Shown piece after piece: positions 1 through 8,748 of a DNA stretch of 64,000 nucleotides. The notes under the pieces were generated by a model. It searched no databases. It saw nothing but the letters and a program-made list of their open reading frames with translations, and was not told the DNA's origin. Source of the DNA: SKKY01 sp965228015 (GTDB lineage: Bacteria > Bacillota > Peptococcia > Peptococcales > SKKY01); assembly GCA_965228015.1 (NCBI GenBank), contig OZ245787.1, positions 1,488,001 to 1,552,000 on the forward strand, in the 5' to 3' direction. The translations under genes were made by a program, and so were the position numbers. Numbering within the stretch: the stretch's first letter is position 1; each line of letters starts with the position of its first letter.

Positions 1-480
1 AAGGGATGTGTTTTCCGTTACAGTTTTAACAATTTTATAATTTCCTTTAAGATCAAAAAGATCTTCAATGGAAGAAGCTGGAACAATATCGTATTTGATA
101 ATTATTGCTTTTATTCCCTTTTCGATAACACTTAATACTTTTTTGTTTCTAATAAAGAAAATATAAAAAATCAGGAAAGCAAAAAGAACCAAGACTTCTT
201 CTGTGCTGAAACCTGTTGAAAGAATCATAATCAGCAATGTTATAAGTACAGGCAAAGAAACATAAAACGTACCCATCAGGAAATATGCAATCTTCCGGCG
301 AACCCGGTGCCGCACAATTAATTCAGCTTCAGTTGTTGTAAAACCAGTATTAGTAACAAGGGAAATGGCCTGGAAACGAGAAGCTTCTTTATTTAAACCG
401 GTAAGATTAAAAGCAATTGTGGCGAATTCAATTATTATAAAAATTACTATGATGGTGAGAAAAAATAATATAAGAAACAT
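1..480 (-). CDS. Membrane protein, possible TrkA-C (RCK_C)-type family, 3' end outside window
   Basis: An open frame runs leftward from an ATG at 480 to the window edge without a stop (about 160 codons visible). A strong ribosome site (GGAGGTGAAC on the minus strand, 481-491) precedes the ATG. The protein opens with a hydrophobic helix, then a soluble stretch containing FQAISLVTNTGFTTTEAE, then two further hydrophobic helices and the start of a soluble region. The pattern of an N-terminal helix followed by a phrase like RFQ.ISL.T.TGFTT.E.E recalls Firmicutes membrane proteins with a C-terminal TrkA-C domain, but that domain would lie outside the window. It is transcribed divergently from the flagellar genes. 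The membrane assignment is seen; the family is a recollection and is tentative. Confidence 0.55.
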   Translation of the reverse strand, partial: MFLILFFLTIIVIFIIIEFATIAFNLTGLNKEASRFQAISLVTNTGFTTTEAELIVRHRVRRKIAYFLMGTFYVSLPVLITLLIMILSTGFSTEEVLVLFAFLIFYIFFIRNKKVLSVIEKGIKAIIIKYDIVPASSIEDLFDLKGNYKIVKTVTENTSL

Positions 481-545
481 AGTTCACCTCCAAAAAACAA
501 CTCTCCTTATATATGATACATTATAGTTAAAAAATATACAGAGAC

Positions 546-572
546 TAAATTATCTTGAATTATTACCGATAA
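546..572 (+). promoter_or_regulatory. Candidate SigD (sigma-28) flagellar promoter
   Basis: TAAA at 546-549, a 15-base spacer, and ACCGATAA at 565-572 match the SigD consensus TAAA-N15-GCCGATAT closely. It lies 35 bases before the flaG start and so heads the flaG-fliD-fliS gene group, which belongs to the late, SigD-controlled class of flagellar genes in Bacillus and Clostridia. The sequence match is seen; use by SigD is inferred. Confidence 0.8.
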
Positions 573-606
573 AAAGTGTATGTAAACGCAAGGAGGCGTA
601 TTAAGT

Positions 607-976
607 ATGCGGGTAAATGGAGTGGATCAAAAAATTGCTGATCCAATAGTGCAAAAGGTAAAAACAGGAGGACAGGAAGTCCAGTTTTTTTAAGCCTGGT
701 AAAAGTGCAGAGCCAGAACAAAGACCAGCTGGAGAAAAAAAGAGCGGAGTATCCAATGATGAAATTTTTCGTGCCATTGAAAAGGCAAACGAAAGAGTAA
801 TGAACAGAAGTACAGAACTTCGCTTCTCAGTCCACGAAAGAACTAAAGAAATCATGATCAAGGTTATGAATACAGGGATGCAGGAAATAATAAGAGAAAT
901 TCCATCGGAAAAGATTCTTGATATGGTTGCGAATTTTATGGAAATCGCAGGTTTGTACGTAGACGAAGAAGCTTAG
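607..976 (+). pseudogene. flaG: FlaG-family flagellar protein, frameshifted in a T-tract
   Basis: The ATG at 607 follows AGGAGG (591-596). The first 28 codons end at a stop made by a run of seven T (685-691). With six T the frame continues KPGKSAEPEQ... through LRFSVHERTKEIMIKVMNTG and ends at the TAG at 974-976, about 122 residues. The second half, with basic-acidic FlaG motifs (F.VHE.T....KV.......IREIPSE..L), and the position just before fliD identify FlaG, a regulator of filament length. The lesion is a single-base homopolymer change, so it could be a dead allele, a slippage-switchable allele or a read error. The downstream fliD has its own ribosome site and is intact. Confidence 0.8.
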
Positions 977-989
977 GAAGGTGATATAA

Positions 990-2678
990 ATGAGTGCAAT
1001 CAGATTTAGAGGCCTAGCCTCTGGTATAGATATAGAATCAATAATTAAACAGATGATGGACACTGAAAGAACTAAGGTTGACAGGGTTTCTCAGCAGAAA
1101 CAGGTTTCTTTGTGGAAGCAGAAGCAATTCATATCAATTAACAGTAAACTTGCCAATTTTATTATTGATGCGAAGCTATCTTTTGGTCTTGCTACAACAA
1201 CTGCTACAGGTTCACTTTTAGGTACCAGCAGCAATTCAATGACTTGGGTTAAAAAAGCTGTATCAACTAATGAGTCAGCAGTTTCGGTATCAGCCTCTGC
1301 AGGAGCAACTAATGGGCCTTACAGTGTTAAGGTTAACAGTCTTGCATCAAACTGGTCATCAGCCAGTAGTAATAAGATAAGTGCTTCAACAGACAGAACC
1401 TCCCTTGAAACTCAGTTTGGTTTGGCTGGAACAGAGAATATTAATTTTACAATTGAGACAAACAACAATGGTGAGGCAAAAACCTTTACATTTAACAAGT
1501 CCGCTGGGGACACCAGCATAAGTGAAATGGTAAAGGAAATTAATGCTGCAGATTTAGGTGTTACAGCAATTTATGATGCAGGAGCAGACCGTTTCTTCTT
1601 GCAAACAAGTAATACTGGAGCAGGCAATACAATTAAGATTACAGATAATAGCACTAAAGCTTTTATTGCAGGAGCAGAAAGTACTTTAAAACTTCAACAT
1701 GAAGTTTCTGGTGTATATGAGGCTGTTGAAAACGCAACAGAATATGGCGGTGTTGATGCAAATATCGATTTCGGTGCAGCCACTGGAATTACTTTTTCAA
1801 GTAATGATTTTACATTAAACAATATTAGTTTCTCTCTAAAAGAAACTACATCTACAAGTTTTCAGGTGAATGTAAGTACAGATATAGATTCTGCTTTTGA
1901 TAAAATTAAAGAATTTGTTGATAACTATAATAAAATAGTTGATGAGATTGATTCTCTTACATCTCAAAAAAGAGATTCAAGTTATATGCCATTAACTAAT
2001 ACTCAGAAAGAAGCAATGAGTGATAAAGAAGTTGAACTTTGGGAAGAAAGAGCTAAAGCAGGTTTGCTTTCAAAGGATGCAACTTTATTAAGAATAGGCT
2101 CTAGTAGCAGAACAGGTTTTTATCAAAGTGTTGAAGGAGTATCTGGTAATTTCTATCATCTTACTCAACTTGGCATTACAACTGAAGCTTATTCAGGAAG
2201 CTCAGCTGGAGGACGTTTGCAAATTGATGAACAAAAATTAAAAACTGCTTTGCAACAAGACATTGATGGAGTAATGGAAGTTCTATTTAAAAAAGCAGAC
2301 AGTTCTCTTGGTGGAAATGAAGACAATTTAACTGCGGAACAAATAAAAGATAAGAGAGCACAAAGTGGCTTAGTTAATCGTTTATTTGATAATCTTACTT
2401 CAAGAATGAAGGAAATTGTATACCAGGCAGGTCCTGGAGGTGATGCAGGTCTTATGAGAAAAGTTAATCCATATATGCTATTAAGCTTTGTGACAAAACA
2501 ATCTAGCATTAGCTATATTGATAAAGGAATTTTGGATTATAACGACAGAATTGCAAACCTGGAAAAAATTTTATCCAGCAAGGAAAAATTTTATTGGAAA
2601 AAATATACAGCAATGGAGAAGGCGCTATCATCTATGGAAAGTCAAATGACATCATTAACTCGGCAGTTAGGAAAGTGA
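990..2678 (+). CDS. fliD: Flagellar filament capping protein FliD (HAP2)
   Basis: A 562-residue protein. The N-terminus IRFRGLASGIDIESIIKQMM is the FliD_N signature (residues about 5-105). The centre is Ser/Thr/Asn-rich, as in the variable surface domains of the cap. The C-terminal part (about 310-555) has the FliD_C heptad pattern ending YTAMEKALSSMESQMTSL. FliD forms the pentameric cap at the filament tip that folds flagellin subunits as they leave the channel. The start at 990 is supported by GGAAGGTGAT just upstream, and the gene lies 13 bases after flaG. It is followed at 4 bases by a probable chaperone gene and then by fliS. No lesion is seen. Confidence 0.95.
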   Translation: MSAIRFRGLASGIDIESIIKQMMDTERTKVDRVSQQKQVSLWKQKQFISINSKLANFIIDAKLSFGLATTTATGSLLGTSSNSMTWVKKAVSTNESAVSVSASAGATNGPYSVKVNSLASNWSSASSNKISASTDRTSLETQFGLAGTENINFTIETNNNGEAKTFTFNKSAGDTSISEMVKEINAADLGVTAIYDAGADRFFLQTSNTGAGNTIKITDNSTKAFIAGAESTLKLQHEVSGVYEAVENATEYGGVDANIDFGAATGITFSSNDFTLNNISFSLKETTSTSFQVNVSTDIDSAFDKIKEFVDNYNKIVDEIDSLTSQKRDSSYMPLTNTQKEAMSDKEVELWEERAKAGLLSKDATLLRIGSSSRTGFYQSVEGVSGNFYHLTQLGITTEAYSGSSAGGRLQIDEQKLKTALQQDIDGVMEVLFKKADSSLGGNEDNLTAEQIKDKRAQSGLVNRLFDNLTSRMKEIVYQAGPGGDAGLMRKVNPYMLLSFVTKQSSISYIDKGILDYNDRIANLEKILSSKEKFYWKKYTAMEKALSSMESQMTSLTRQLGK

Positions 2679-2682
2679 TTAT

Positions 2683-3066
2683 ATGAATTTGGAAGAATTG
2701 CTTACAGGTAAAGAGAATCTAATGATTCGCTTCCTTAAGCTAACGGAAGAAGCTCTAGAAAAAATTGAAAACAAAAAAGAAGAAGACCTTCTATTAATAA
2801 TGGATAAAAGAGATAAGTTAATTGAAGAAATGAAAAAAATAGAGTCTGAGCTTGCAAAATTTGACATAAAGTCGGAAAAGCAAGGTATTAGGATTAAAGA
2901 GCTTAAAGCAAGAATTCTTACTGAGAATCAATATCTGCAGGAAAGAATGGTAGAAACTTTTGCGGAGCTTAAAGAGAATATTGGTAATAATAAAAAAGCT
3001 ATAAAAGTAAATAAAGTATATCAGGGATACGCTGGCCAATCCCTTTATTTGAACAAAAAAAATTAG
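2683..3066 (+). CDS. Small helical protein, probable FliT-like flagellar chaperone
   Basis: A 127-residue, highly charged, almost entirely helical protein (Lys/Glu-rich, e.g. EEALEKIENKKEEDLLLIMDKRD). It begins 4 bases after fliD and ends 13 bases before fliS. FliT, the export chaperone of FliD, usually sits exactly here and has the same size and composition, with the central phrase of the type LL..RD.LI.E. Sequence similarity in this family is weak, so position carries most of the argument. An FlgN-type chaperone is the main alternative. Confidence 0.6.
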   Translation: MNLEELLTGKENLMIRFLKLTEEALEKIENKKEEDLLLIMDKRDKLIEEMKKIESELAKFDIKSEKQGIRIKELKARILTENQYLQERMVETFAELKENIGNNKKAIKVNKVYQGYAGQSLYLNKKN

Positions 3067-3079
3067 GAGGAGATTATTA

Positions 3080-3484
3080 ATGGCACTCGCAGGAAATCCT
3101 TGCAAACAATATCAGGAACAGGCAGTAAGAACCGCTTCTCCAGATAAACTAATAATAATGTTATTCGATGGAGCTTTAAGATTTTCAGGGAAGGCAAAAA
3201 ACTTTATTACAGAAAAAAACTTTGAAGATGCTGGAAAAGCAATATATCGTTGTGAAGATGTAATTGATTATCTTATTAATACATTGAATCCTAAAATTCC
3301 AATAGCTGCTGAAATTGAAAAAATGTACGAATACATTCAATATAATTTTGTTCAAGCGAATATAACAAAGGATATTTCTTATCTTGAGGAAGCAGAAAAA
3401 TATTTGAGAGACTTCAGAGAGACTTGGAAACAGGTTGGAGAAATTGTTAGAGATAAAAGAAGTCAAATCAAGCAGGCTCTTTAA
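3080..3484 (+). CDS. fliS: Flagellin export chaperone FliS
   Basis: A 134-residue protein with the family signature near the N-terminus: NPCKQYQEQAVRTASPDKL followed by IIMLFDGALRF (residues about 6-35). FliS binds the C-terminal disordered segment of flagellin in the cytoplasm and keeps it unpolymerised until export. AGGAGGAGAT precedes the ATG. It follows fliD and the FliT-like gene in the same direction and is probably co-transcribed from the promoter at 546-572. Length is typical. Confidence 0.95.
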   Translation: MALAGNPCKQYQEQAVRTASPDKLIIMLFDGALRFSGKAKNFITEKNFEDAGKAIYRCEDVIDYLINTLNPKIPIAAEIEKMYEYIQYNFVQANITKDISYLEEAEKYLRDFRETWKQVGEIVRDKRSQIKQAL

Positions 3485-3511
3485 TATTGATTTTGAAAGG
3501 CTGAGATAATT

Positions 3512-3916
3512 TTGATAAATAAAGATAAGATTTTTGAACCTTTACTATATAAAATTGCTGGAAGTTACAGGTTCCAAAGAGATTCCTATTATAAAATTGC
3601 AGCTTTGACTAAACAACAGAGTCAAATAAAAGATCAAAAAGAAATCAGCCTTTTTACTGAGATAGCCTCGGAGAAAGATAAACTTTTTGAGGAAATTGCA
3701 GAGAGAAACAAATACTTAAAAAAGGCAAAGGAAGATATTCTGAAGGCTTTGAAAATAGAGGAGTTTACTATATCTGCCTTAAAGGAAAATTTAAACACTC
3801 CCGCAACAAATGATTTACTTAATGCCCTGGTTGAAACGGGAGAAGCCATAAAAGAACTGGAAAATTCAGAAAAAGAGAACGAAGATAATTTAAAAAGAAT
3901 ATTAAAGTTATCGTAA
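3512..3916 (+). CDS. Helical protein at the end of the flagellar operon, FlgN/FliT-like
   Basis: A 134-residue, all-helical, charged protein starting with TTG at 3512 after AAAGGCTGAG. It lies 27 bases after fliS and just before an intrinsic terminator, so it is the last gene of the flagellar group. The heptad-like pattern (LFTEIASEKDKLFEEIAERNKYL) and size fit a secretion chaperone of the FlgN/FliT type, but no diagnostic motif is visible. Function is inferred from context only. Confidence 0.5.
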   Translation: MINKDKIFEPLLYKIAGSYRFQRDSYYKIAALTKQQSQIKDQKEISLFTEIASEKDKLFEEIAERNKYLKKAKEDILKALKIEEFTISALKENLNTPATNDLLNALVETGEAIKELENSEKENEDNLKRILKLS

Positions 3917-3920
3917 AAGT

Positions 3921-3945
3921 GAGAGGCCATGGCCTCTTTTTCTTT
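3921..3945 (+). terminator. Intrinsic terminator of the flagellar operon
   Basis: The perfect palindrome AGAGGCCATGGCCTCT (3922-3937; six-base-pair stem with CATG loop) is followed by TTTTCTTTC. It ends transcription 5 bases after the last flagellar gene and 6 bases before the left end of the ISLre2 element. Confidence 0.85.
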
Positions 3946-3950
3946 CGTTA

Positions 3951-5492
3951 GTGTAAAATAATTATGGGTAAAAAAACAAAAAAATATTAGAGCAACTCCT
4001 TATGTTACAATTAAATCGCTAAACCAAATCGCAAAAAAGGAGAAACTCTAATGAATAATATTATACATGAAATTGCAACTAAAATCAGTAAAGAAATAGC
4101 AGAAAATATGGAAACAACTTTAATTGAGGGAAATAATATATCTGAATTCATTTTAAAAACCAAAAAAATACTGGATGAAGTTGGGGTTGCAATTACAGAA
4201 AAAGTACTTGAAACTGTAGATATTTTAGTTAAAAAAGATTGTGCAAGAAAAAGAGACTGGAAAATAAAGGAAACAAAGTCGAAGAAAAGTTTGGTGACGA
4301 TATTTGGTGAAGTAACCTATAAAAGAACGTATTATGTTTATAAAATTACCGGTGAATATAAATACTTATCTGATGAAGCTGTTGGTATTGAAGCAAATGA
4401 CAGAATGGATATATTGCTAGAATCAATGTTAATAGAAGAAGCAATAGAGACACCATACAGAAAAAGTAGCGAAAAAATATCGAAGAATGTATATCTTACT
4501 GGTCAAACAGTAATGAATTCTATTAGAAAGCTTAAAGATATTTCTAATCATGCAGCACCAGTGAAAAAACTGATTCTCAAGCTAAGATTTTGTACATCGA
4601 AGTTGATGAAGATCATGTTTCACTTCAAAGAGGAACATGTGCCGAACCTAGATTAATTTATGTTCACGAAGGTAAGTGAAAGGTAAGTAAAGATAGATAT
4701 GAATTAATAAATCCCAGATACTTTAGTGGTCTCTACCAAGATAGTGCTGATTTATGGCTTGAAGTAGCTGATTATATTGATAGCAACTATGAAGAAGAAA
4801 CTATTGAAAAGATATATTTATCAGGAGATGGAGCCAACTGGATAAAACAAGGCAAAGAATGGATTAAAGATAGTATCTATGTTTTAGATAGATACTATTT
4901 GTCGAAATATATAAAGAAGGCAACTGCTCATATGAAAGGCACACACCAAATGATGTGGTATTACATAAATACGAAAAGGAAAGATTTCGTAAAAGATTTA
5001 TTCAAAGCAATAATTGAAGAAACAGAATCAGAAACAAAAAATAGAAGCAATAAAAGATGCTAGAAGTTATGTGTTAAATAATTGGGAAGGTATAATGAAT
5101 CAATATGACCCGGATTATATAGGTTGTAGCACAGAAGGCCATATTAGTCATATATTATCTGCAAGATTAAGTTCAAAGCCTCTAAGCTGGTGCAGAGAAG
5201 GTATTGATCAAATGTCACGTCTGAGGGCTTTTAAGGCTAATTCAGGTGATGTATATGATTTAGTAAAAGAAAGAAGCAAGAAAAACAGAAACAAGAATCA
5301 TAAAATTAGAAAGCCGTGTTATAAAAAAGCTACGAACCTAATATCAGATGAGAAATTCGGCAATGTGCCAGTAGTTTTAACTGGTAAGAGAACTTGGAAA
5401 AGAGAATTATTTAAAAGGATAGCGAGTGCGATTTAGCACGTAATACATACAAGGGGTTTTTTATTCTTTTAAAACCCATAATTAATTGACAC
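3951..5492 (+). mobile_element. ISLre2-family insertion sequence, decayed
   Basis: A 1542-base element bounded by imperfect terminal inverted repeats. The left end at 3951 reads GTGTAAAATAATTATGGGT; the reverse complement of the right end (to 5492) reads GTGTCAATTAATTATGGGT, 17 of 19 bases alike. It encloses a frameshifted transposase of the UPF0236/ISLre2 family. I could not find a convincing target-site duplication in the flanks, so the exact ends may be off by a few bases. Confidence 0.75.
4051..5436 (+). pseudogene. ISLre2-family (UPF0236) transposase, broken
   Basis: The start at 4051 follows AAAAGGAG. The first 201 codons include the family phrase KKSLVTIFGEVTYKRTYY. The frame then breaks near 4600; the continuation in another frame reads YIEVDEDHVSLQRGTC and on through SGDGANWIKQGKEWI, and a further break near 5040 leads into the last part, which contains GCSTEGHISHILSARLSS and MSRLRAFKANSGD. 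At least two frame changes and a stop near 4677 separate the pieces. The catalytic-type DED and GDGA.WI motifs are still readable, so the decay is fairly recent. Confidence 0.85.
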
Positions 5493-5566
5493 GATCTTTT
5501 CTTTTGCTTAATTGGTATTTTATATTTAATTATGAGATAATTGACCTGTAGATAGTACAGATAGAG

Positions 5567-5718
5567 TTATCCACAGGCAAAATGCACATATAGGCACTTA
5601 TCCTCAGATTTATCCACTTTATCCACAGAAACTTGACTATTTATTGAAAAGCTGAAAGCCTTATTATTAAAGGGTTTTTTCTAGGAGAATATATGTTCAC
5701 ACAGGTGCCTGTTGATAA
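5567..5718. promoter_or_regulatory. Cluster of DnaA-box sequences in the 327-base gap before the ABC transporter
   Basis: Four same-direction boxes lie within 61 bases: TTATCCACA at 5567-5575 and 5619-5627 (perfect), TTATCCTCA at 5598-5606 and TTATCCACT at 5610-5618 (one mismatch each). A fifth, TTATCAACA, lies on the other strand at 5710-5718. The rest of the gap (5493-5819) is A+T-rich and holds no gene. The boxes are seen. Whether they bind DnaA, and whether they titrate DnaA, control the downstream gene or are remains of an origin, is unknown. Confidence 0.7.
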
Positions 5719-5819
5719 AAGAAGTTAAAATAATATAAGTTTTTATTGATTAAAAAGTACCTCAAAGTTACAATTATTATTGTCTTTGAATATTTATTTA
5801 AGCATTAGGGGGTATTATA

Positions 5820-6590
5820 ATGAACAAATTTTTTAAATCAGCATTGGTAGTAATGCTCGTTGCTCTTTTAGTATTTTCAGTAGGTTGTGCTAAAAAAGAA
5901 GCTCCGGCAGATGCTGAAAAGGTACTTATTGTAGGAACAGAGCCAACTTTTCCTCCATTTGAAATGACAGATGAGAAAACTGGCGACATCATTGGTTTTG
6001 ATATTGATTTAATTAAGAAAATTGCTGAAAGCCAAGGCTTTAAAGTAGAAATTCAAAGTATTGGTTTTGATGGTTTAATTCCAGCACTTCAGTCAGGGCA
6101 GATTGATATTATTGCATCTGGTATGACAATTACTGAAGACAGAGCTAAAGAAGTTCAATTCTCAGAACCGTATATCAATGCAGGTCTTGCTCTTGCAGTT
6201 TTAGAGTCAAATACTGAAATCGCTTCTGTTGAAGACCTTGAAGGTTTAACTGTTGGTGTTCAAATTGGAACAACTGGTTCTGAAAAAGCAGCAGAGCTAT
6301 TAGAGCAAGGTTTAATTAAAGAAGTTAAAACATTTAACACTATTGATATTGTTATGATGGAACTTGTAAATGGCGGTATTGATGCAGTAATTAATGACCT
6401 TCCAGTTACAACTGCTTATATTTCAAAGCAGCCTGGTACTATTAAAATGGTAGGCGAGCCATTATCAAGTGAGCCTTATGGATTTGCTGTTCGCTTAGAT
6501 GATAAAGATTTAGCAGCTAAAATTAACGCAGGTCTTGCTGAGCTTACAGAAAGTGGCTATTATGACGAGCTGACTCAGGAGTACTTCTAA
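5820..6590 (+). CDS. Polar amino-acid ABC transporter, substrate-binding lipoprotein
   Basis: A 256-residue solute-binding protein of family 3 (SBP_bac_3). The N-terminus is a lipoprotein signal peptide with the lipobox FSVGC, cysteine at residue 23. The mature part opens with VGTEPTFPPFEM and continues with GFDIDLIKKIAE, IPALQSGQIDIIASGMTIT and R.KEV.FS.PY, all classic for this family, which binds amino acids such as glutamine, arginine or cystine outside the membrane. AGGGGGT precedes the start. Permease and ATPase genes lie beyond an ISL3 insertion (8053-9454). Substrate cannot be read from sequence. Confidence 0.95.
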   Translation: MNKFFKSALVVMLVALLVFSVGCAKKEAPADAEKVLIVGTEPTFPPFEMTDEKTGDIIGFDIDLIKKIAESQGFKVEIQSIGFDGLIPALQSGQIDIIASGMTITEDRAKEVQFSEPYINAGLALAVLESNTEIASVEDLEGLTVGVQIGTTGSEKAAELLEQGLIKEVKTFNTIDIVMMELVNGGIDAVINDLPVTTAYISKQPGTIKMVGEPLSSEPYGFAVRLDDKDLAAKINAGLAELTESGYYDELTQEYF

Positions 6591-6601
6591 GATTACCTGA
6601 T

Positions 6602-6639
6602 AGCGTAGCATTTTTTATTAAGTGTTACGCTGTTTTTTT
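6602..6639 (+). terminator. Intrinsic terminator after the binding-protein gene
   Basis: A nine-base-pair stem (AGCGTAGCA 6602-6610 with TGTTACGCT 6623-6631, one G-T pair) is followed by seven T (6633-6639). Terminators here are common in such operons and let the binding protein be made in excess. The adjacent ISL3 copy begins immediately after the T-run. Confidence 0.8.
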
Positions 6640-8026
6640 GGTGCTTTGTCAAATGTTGGGGTAACCCAATTAGATTAGATTCCATGAGTACCGCATTGAA
6701 AAATGCGGTACTTTTTTAAATTGTTTTTAGTTCATTACGTGCATTATTCTGTTTTTGAATCTCCAAAAATTTCTTACACCATAAGCATTTCTTTTTAAAA
6801 CCTTAATTTTGTTGTTAACTCCTTCTGTATATCCGTTAGTATAAGTACAAGTAAATGAATTAAGAATATATTTCTGCCAGTTGAAAATGGTTCTGGAGCA
6901 TTTATCGAATTCTTCAAGCTCACAGGACATAACAAACATATACCAGGCTTTCAAATTCTTTTTTGCACTTTCTAAATCACTGCTGTCAACAAAGTTATAA
7001 AATTTTTCTTTTAACATATAAGCTTTTTGCAGTTTCTCAGAAGTAACAAGCATAACGTTTACCTGGTCAATTTCTTCAGGAGTTAAATACTTCATTCTTT
7101 TTAAGAGAAGGGAGCGACTTCTTTTGAAATATCTTCGCCTTTCCTTGGCAAATTTCTTTTGCTCATCTTTCCTAATTCTTTCAAATGCCTAAGTGACCTG
7201 CCTAATGAAATGGAATTTATCGATAATGATAGTTGCATTTTTAAAATATGTTTCAGCAATATCCTTGTAAGGTTGCCACATATCCATAATGAAGTATTTT
7301 ACTTTATTCCTGTCATTGAATTTCCTGAAATAGTCCGATAAAATGTGTTGTTCTCTTCCGTGAAGAATATCAAGTACCTTCTTGTTTTAGGGATCAGTTA
7401 ATATGCACTGGTACTTTTTGCCCCCCGGCATTACCTTTAAATTCATCAATAGAGATTGCTTCGGGCAATTTTGTTAGGGAATAGTTTATGAATCTAAAAA
7501 GCCTGAGAGCCGTTGATGGTGAAATATTATTCTCTTTGGCAATATCAGATACAGAGTAAACATTTTTCATTCGAGTAATTATGTATTTTATCAGCCTGCT
7601 GGTCATTCTTTGATAGCGGGGGAGAAAATCATTTTTTTCGTAGAATTTTTTATTGCAGTGATTACAAACGTACCTTCTTTTTTTGTAGTAAAGGTAGGTT
7701 TTCTTCCCTGAGATGGAAATATCTTTTATCATTTGAATTCTGTAATCATGAACTTTACTGGTTTGTTGATGGCATTTGGGGCAATTGTGAGTTTTAATCT
7801 CCAGAGAAAAAGAAAAGGACATTGAATCAGAAGAAGTTTCTAATTGTTCTAAAATTATCCCTTTAAAACCAATTAATTTTTTAATATAATAGTTATTATA
7901 GAGCATAAGTAAATTCCTCCTTAGATTACAGTGGGTGTTCTCTAATATAGACTTACCCAATGCTCTGTATTTTTTCGCAAAAAATGTCAGAATGGTTTTT
8001 ACCACCCCAACATTTATTGTAGAACC
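6640..8026 (-). mobile_element. ISL3-family insertion sequence, copy A
   Basis: A 1387-base element nearly identical to the one at 31604-32991. Its start is at 8026 (AGAACC, i.e. GGTTCT on the minus strand) and its other end at 6640, where GGTGCT stands in place of GGTTCT. The inverted ends share GGTTCT....AATGTTGG. It sits between the binding-protein gene and the permease gene of one transporter, in the opposite direction to them. An eight-base target duplication is not evident in the T-rich flanks. Confidence 0.85.
6727..7906 (-). pseudogene. ISL3-family transposase, copy A, broken
   Basis: The start at 7906 follows AGGAGG. The N-terminal part has the zinc-finger cysteines (CPKCH and CNHCNKKF) and a helix-turn-helix; the C-terminal part has the DDE-domain end phrases FNWQKYILNSFTCTYTNGYTEG and VNNKIKVLKRNAYG. 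Three lesions are visible by comparison with copy B: six G instead of five in the GGxGG region (near 7421-7426), a shared stop after ILTDP, and a Trp-to-stop change near 7190. It cannot encode an active transposase. Confidence 0.9.
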
Positions 8027-8052
8027 TTATTTTGCAGTAAGGTGGAGATATA

Positions 8053-8748
8053 TTGGAAACTTTAGTTAAATACTATGCCCATATAAGTACAGTAATGCCC
8101 CTTCTATTAAAAGGAGCTGTCTTGACTGTGCAAATCACAGCACTGTCTGTGTTTTTTGGAACGATAATAGGACTTGGAATGAGTCTGATGAAAATATCTT
8201 CTAACAAAGTATTAAAATTTATTAGTGTTGTTTATGTAGATTTTATTAGAGGAACTCCCTTGCTGGTTCAGATTTTACTAATATATTTTGGAATTCCGGG
8301 AGTAATAAGAGAAATTACTGGCGAAACTTTTAGAATGGCCCCGCTAATGGCTGGTGTTATAGCTTGCAGTATTAATAGTGGCGCATATGTTGCGGAAATT
8401 TTCAGATCAGGAATACAGTCCATAGATAGAGGACAAATGGAAGCTGCCCGTTCGTTGGGTATGACTAAATCTCAGGCAATGACTAATGTAATTTTACCCC
8501 AGGCATTTAAGAGAGTTGTACCGCCAATGGGTAATGAATTTATAATTTTACTTAAAGATAGCTCATTATTGTCAGTTATTGGAGTACACGAGCTTACAAG
8601 ACAGGGGCAGCTATATATTGCAGCTACATTTGCATCCTTCCCCGTATATCTTGCAATAGCTTTTGTATATTTAATTATGACGTTTAGTATATCAAGGTTA
8701 GTATCTTATCTTGAAAGGAGGTTGAGCATTAGTGATAGACGTGATTAA
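8053..8748 (+). CDS. Polar amino-acid ABC transporter, permease
   Basis: A 231-residue integral membrane protein of the HisM/GlnP type, with about five hydrophobic helices. The cytoplasmic EAA loop that docks to the ATPase reads MEAARSLGMTKSQAM (about residues 134-148), and the N-terminal phrase LLKGAVLTVQITALSV is typical. The start is TTG at 8053 after GGTGGAGA. It overlaps the ATPase gene by 17 bases, indicating translational coupling. Its partner binding protein is at 5820-6590; the ISL3 copy A now separates them, so this gene needs its own promoter or readthrough. Confidence 0.93.
   Translation: METLVKYYAHISTVMPLLLKGAVLTVQITALSVFFGTIIGLGMSLMKISSNKVLKFISVVYVDFIRGTPLLVQILLIYFGIPGVIREITGETFRMAPLMAGVIACSINSGAYVAEIFRSGIQSIDRGQMEAARSLGMTKSQAMTNVILPQAFKRVVPPMGNEFIILLKDSSLLSVIGVHELTRQGQLYIAATFASFPVYLAIAFVYLIMTFSISRLVSYLERRLSISDRRD

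Noticed and set aside
2189..2509. Minus-strand frame of 106 codons inside fliD.
   Set aside because: It lies wholly antisense to a well-supported gene, has no ribosome site and no recognisable motif.
7159..7341. Plus-strand frame of 60 codons (also its twin at 32290-32472, minus).
   Set aside because: Both are antisense shadows of the ISL3 transposase, conserved only because the two IS copies are nearly identical.
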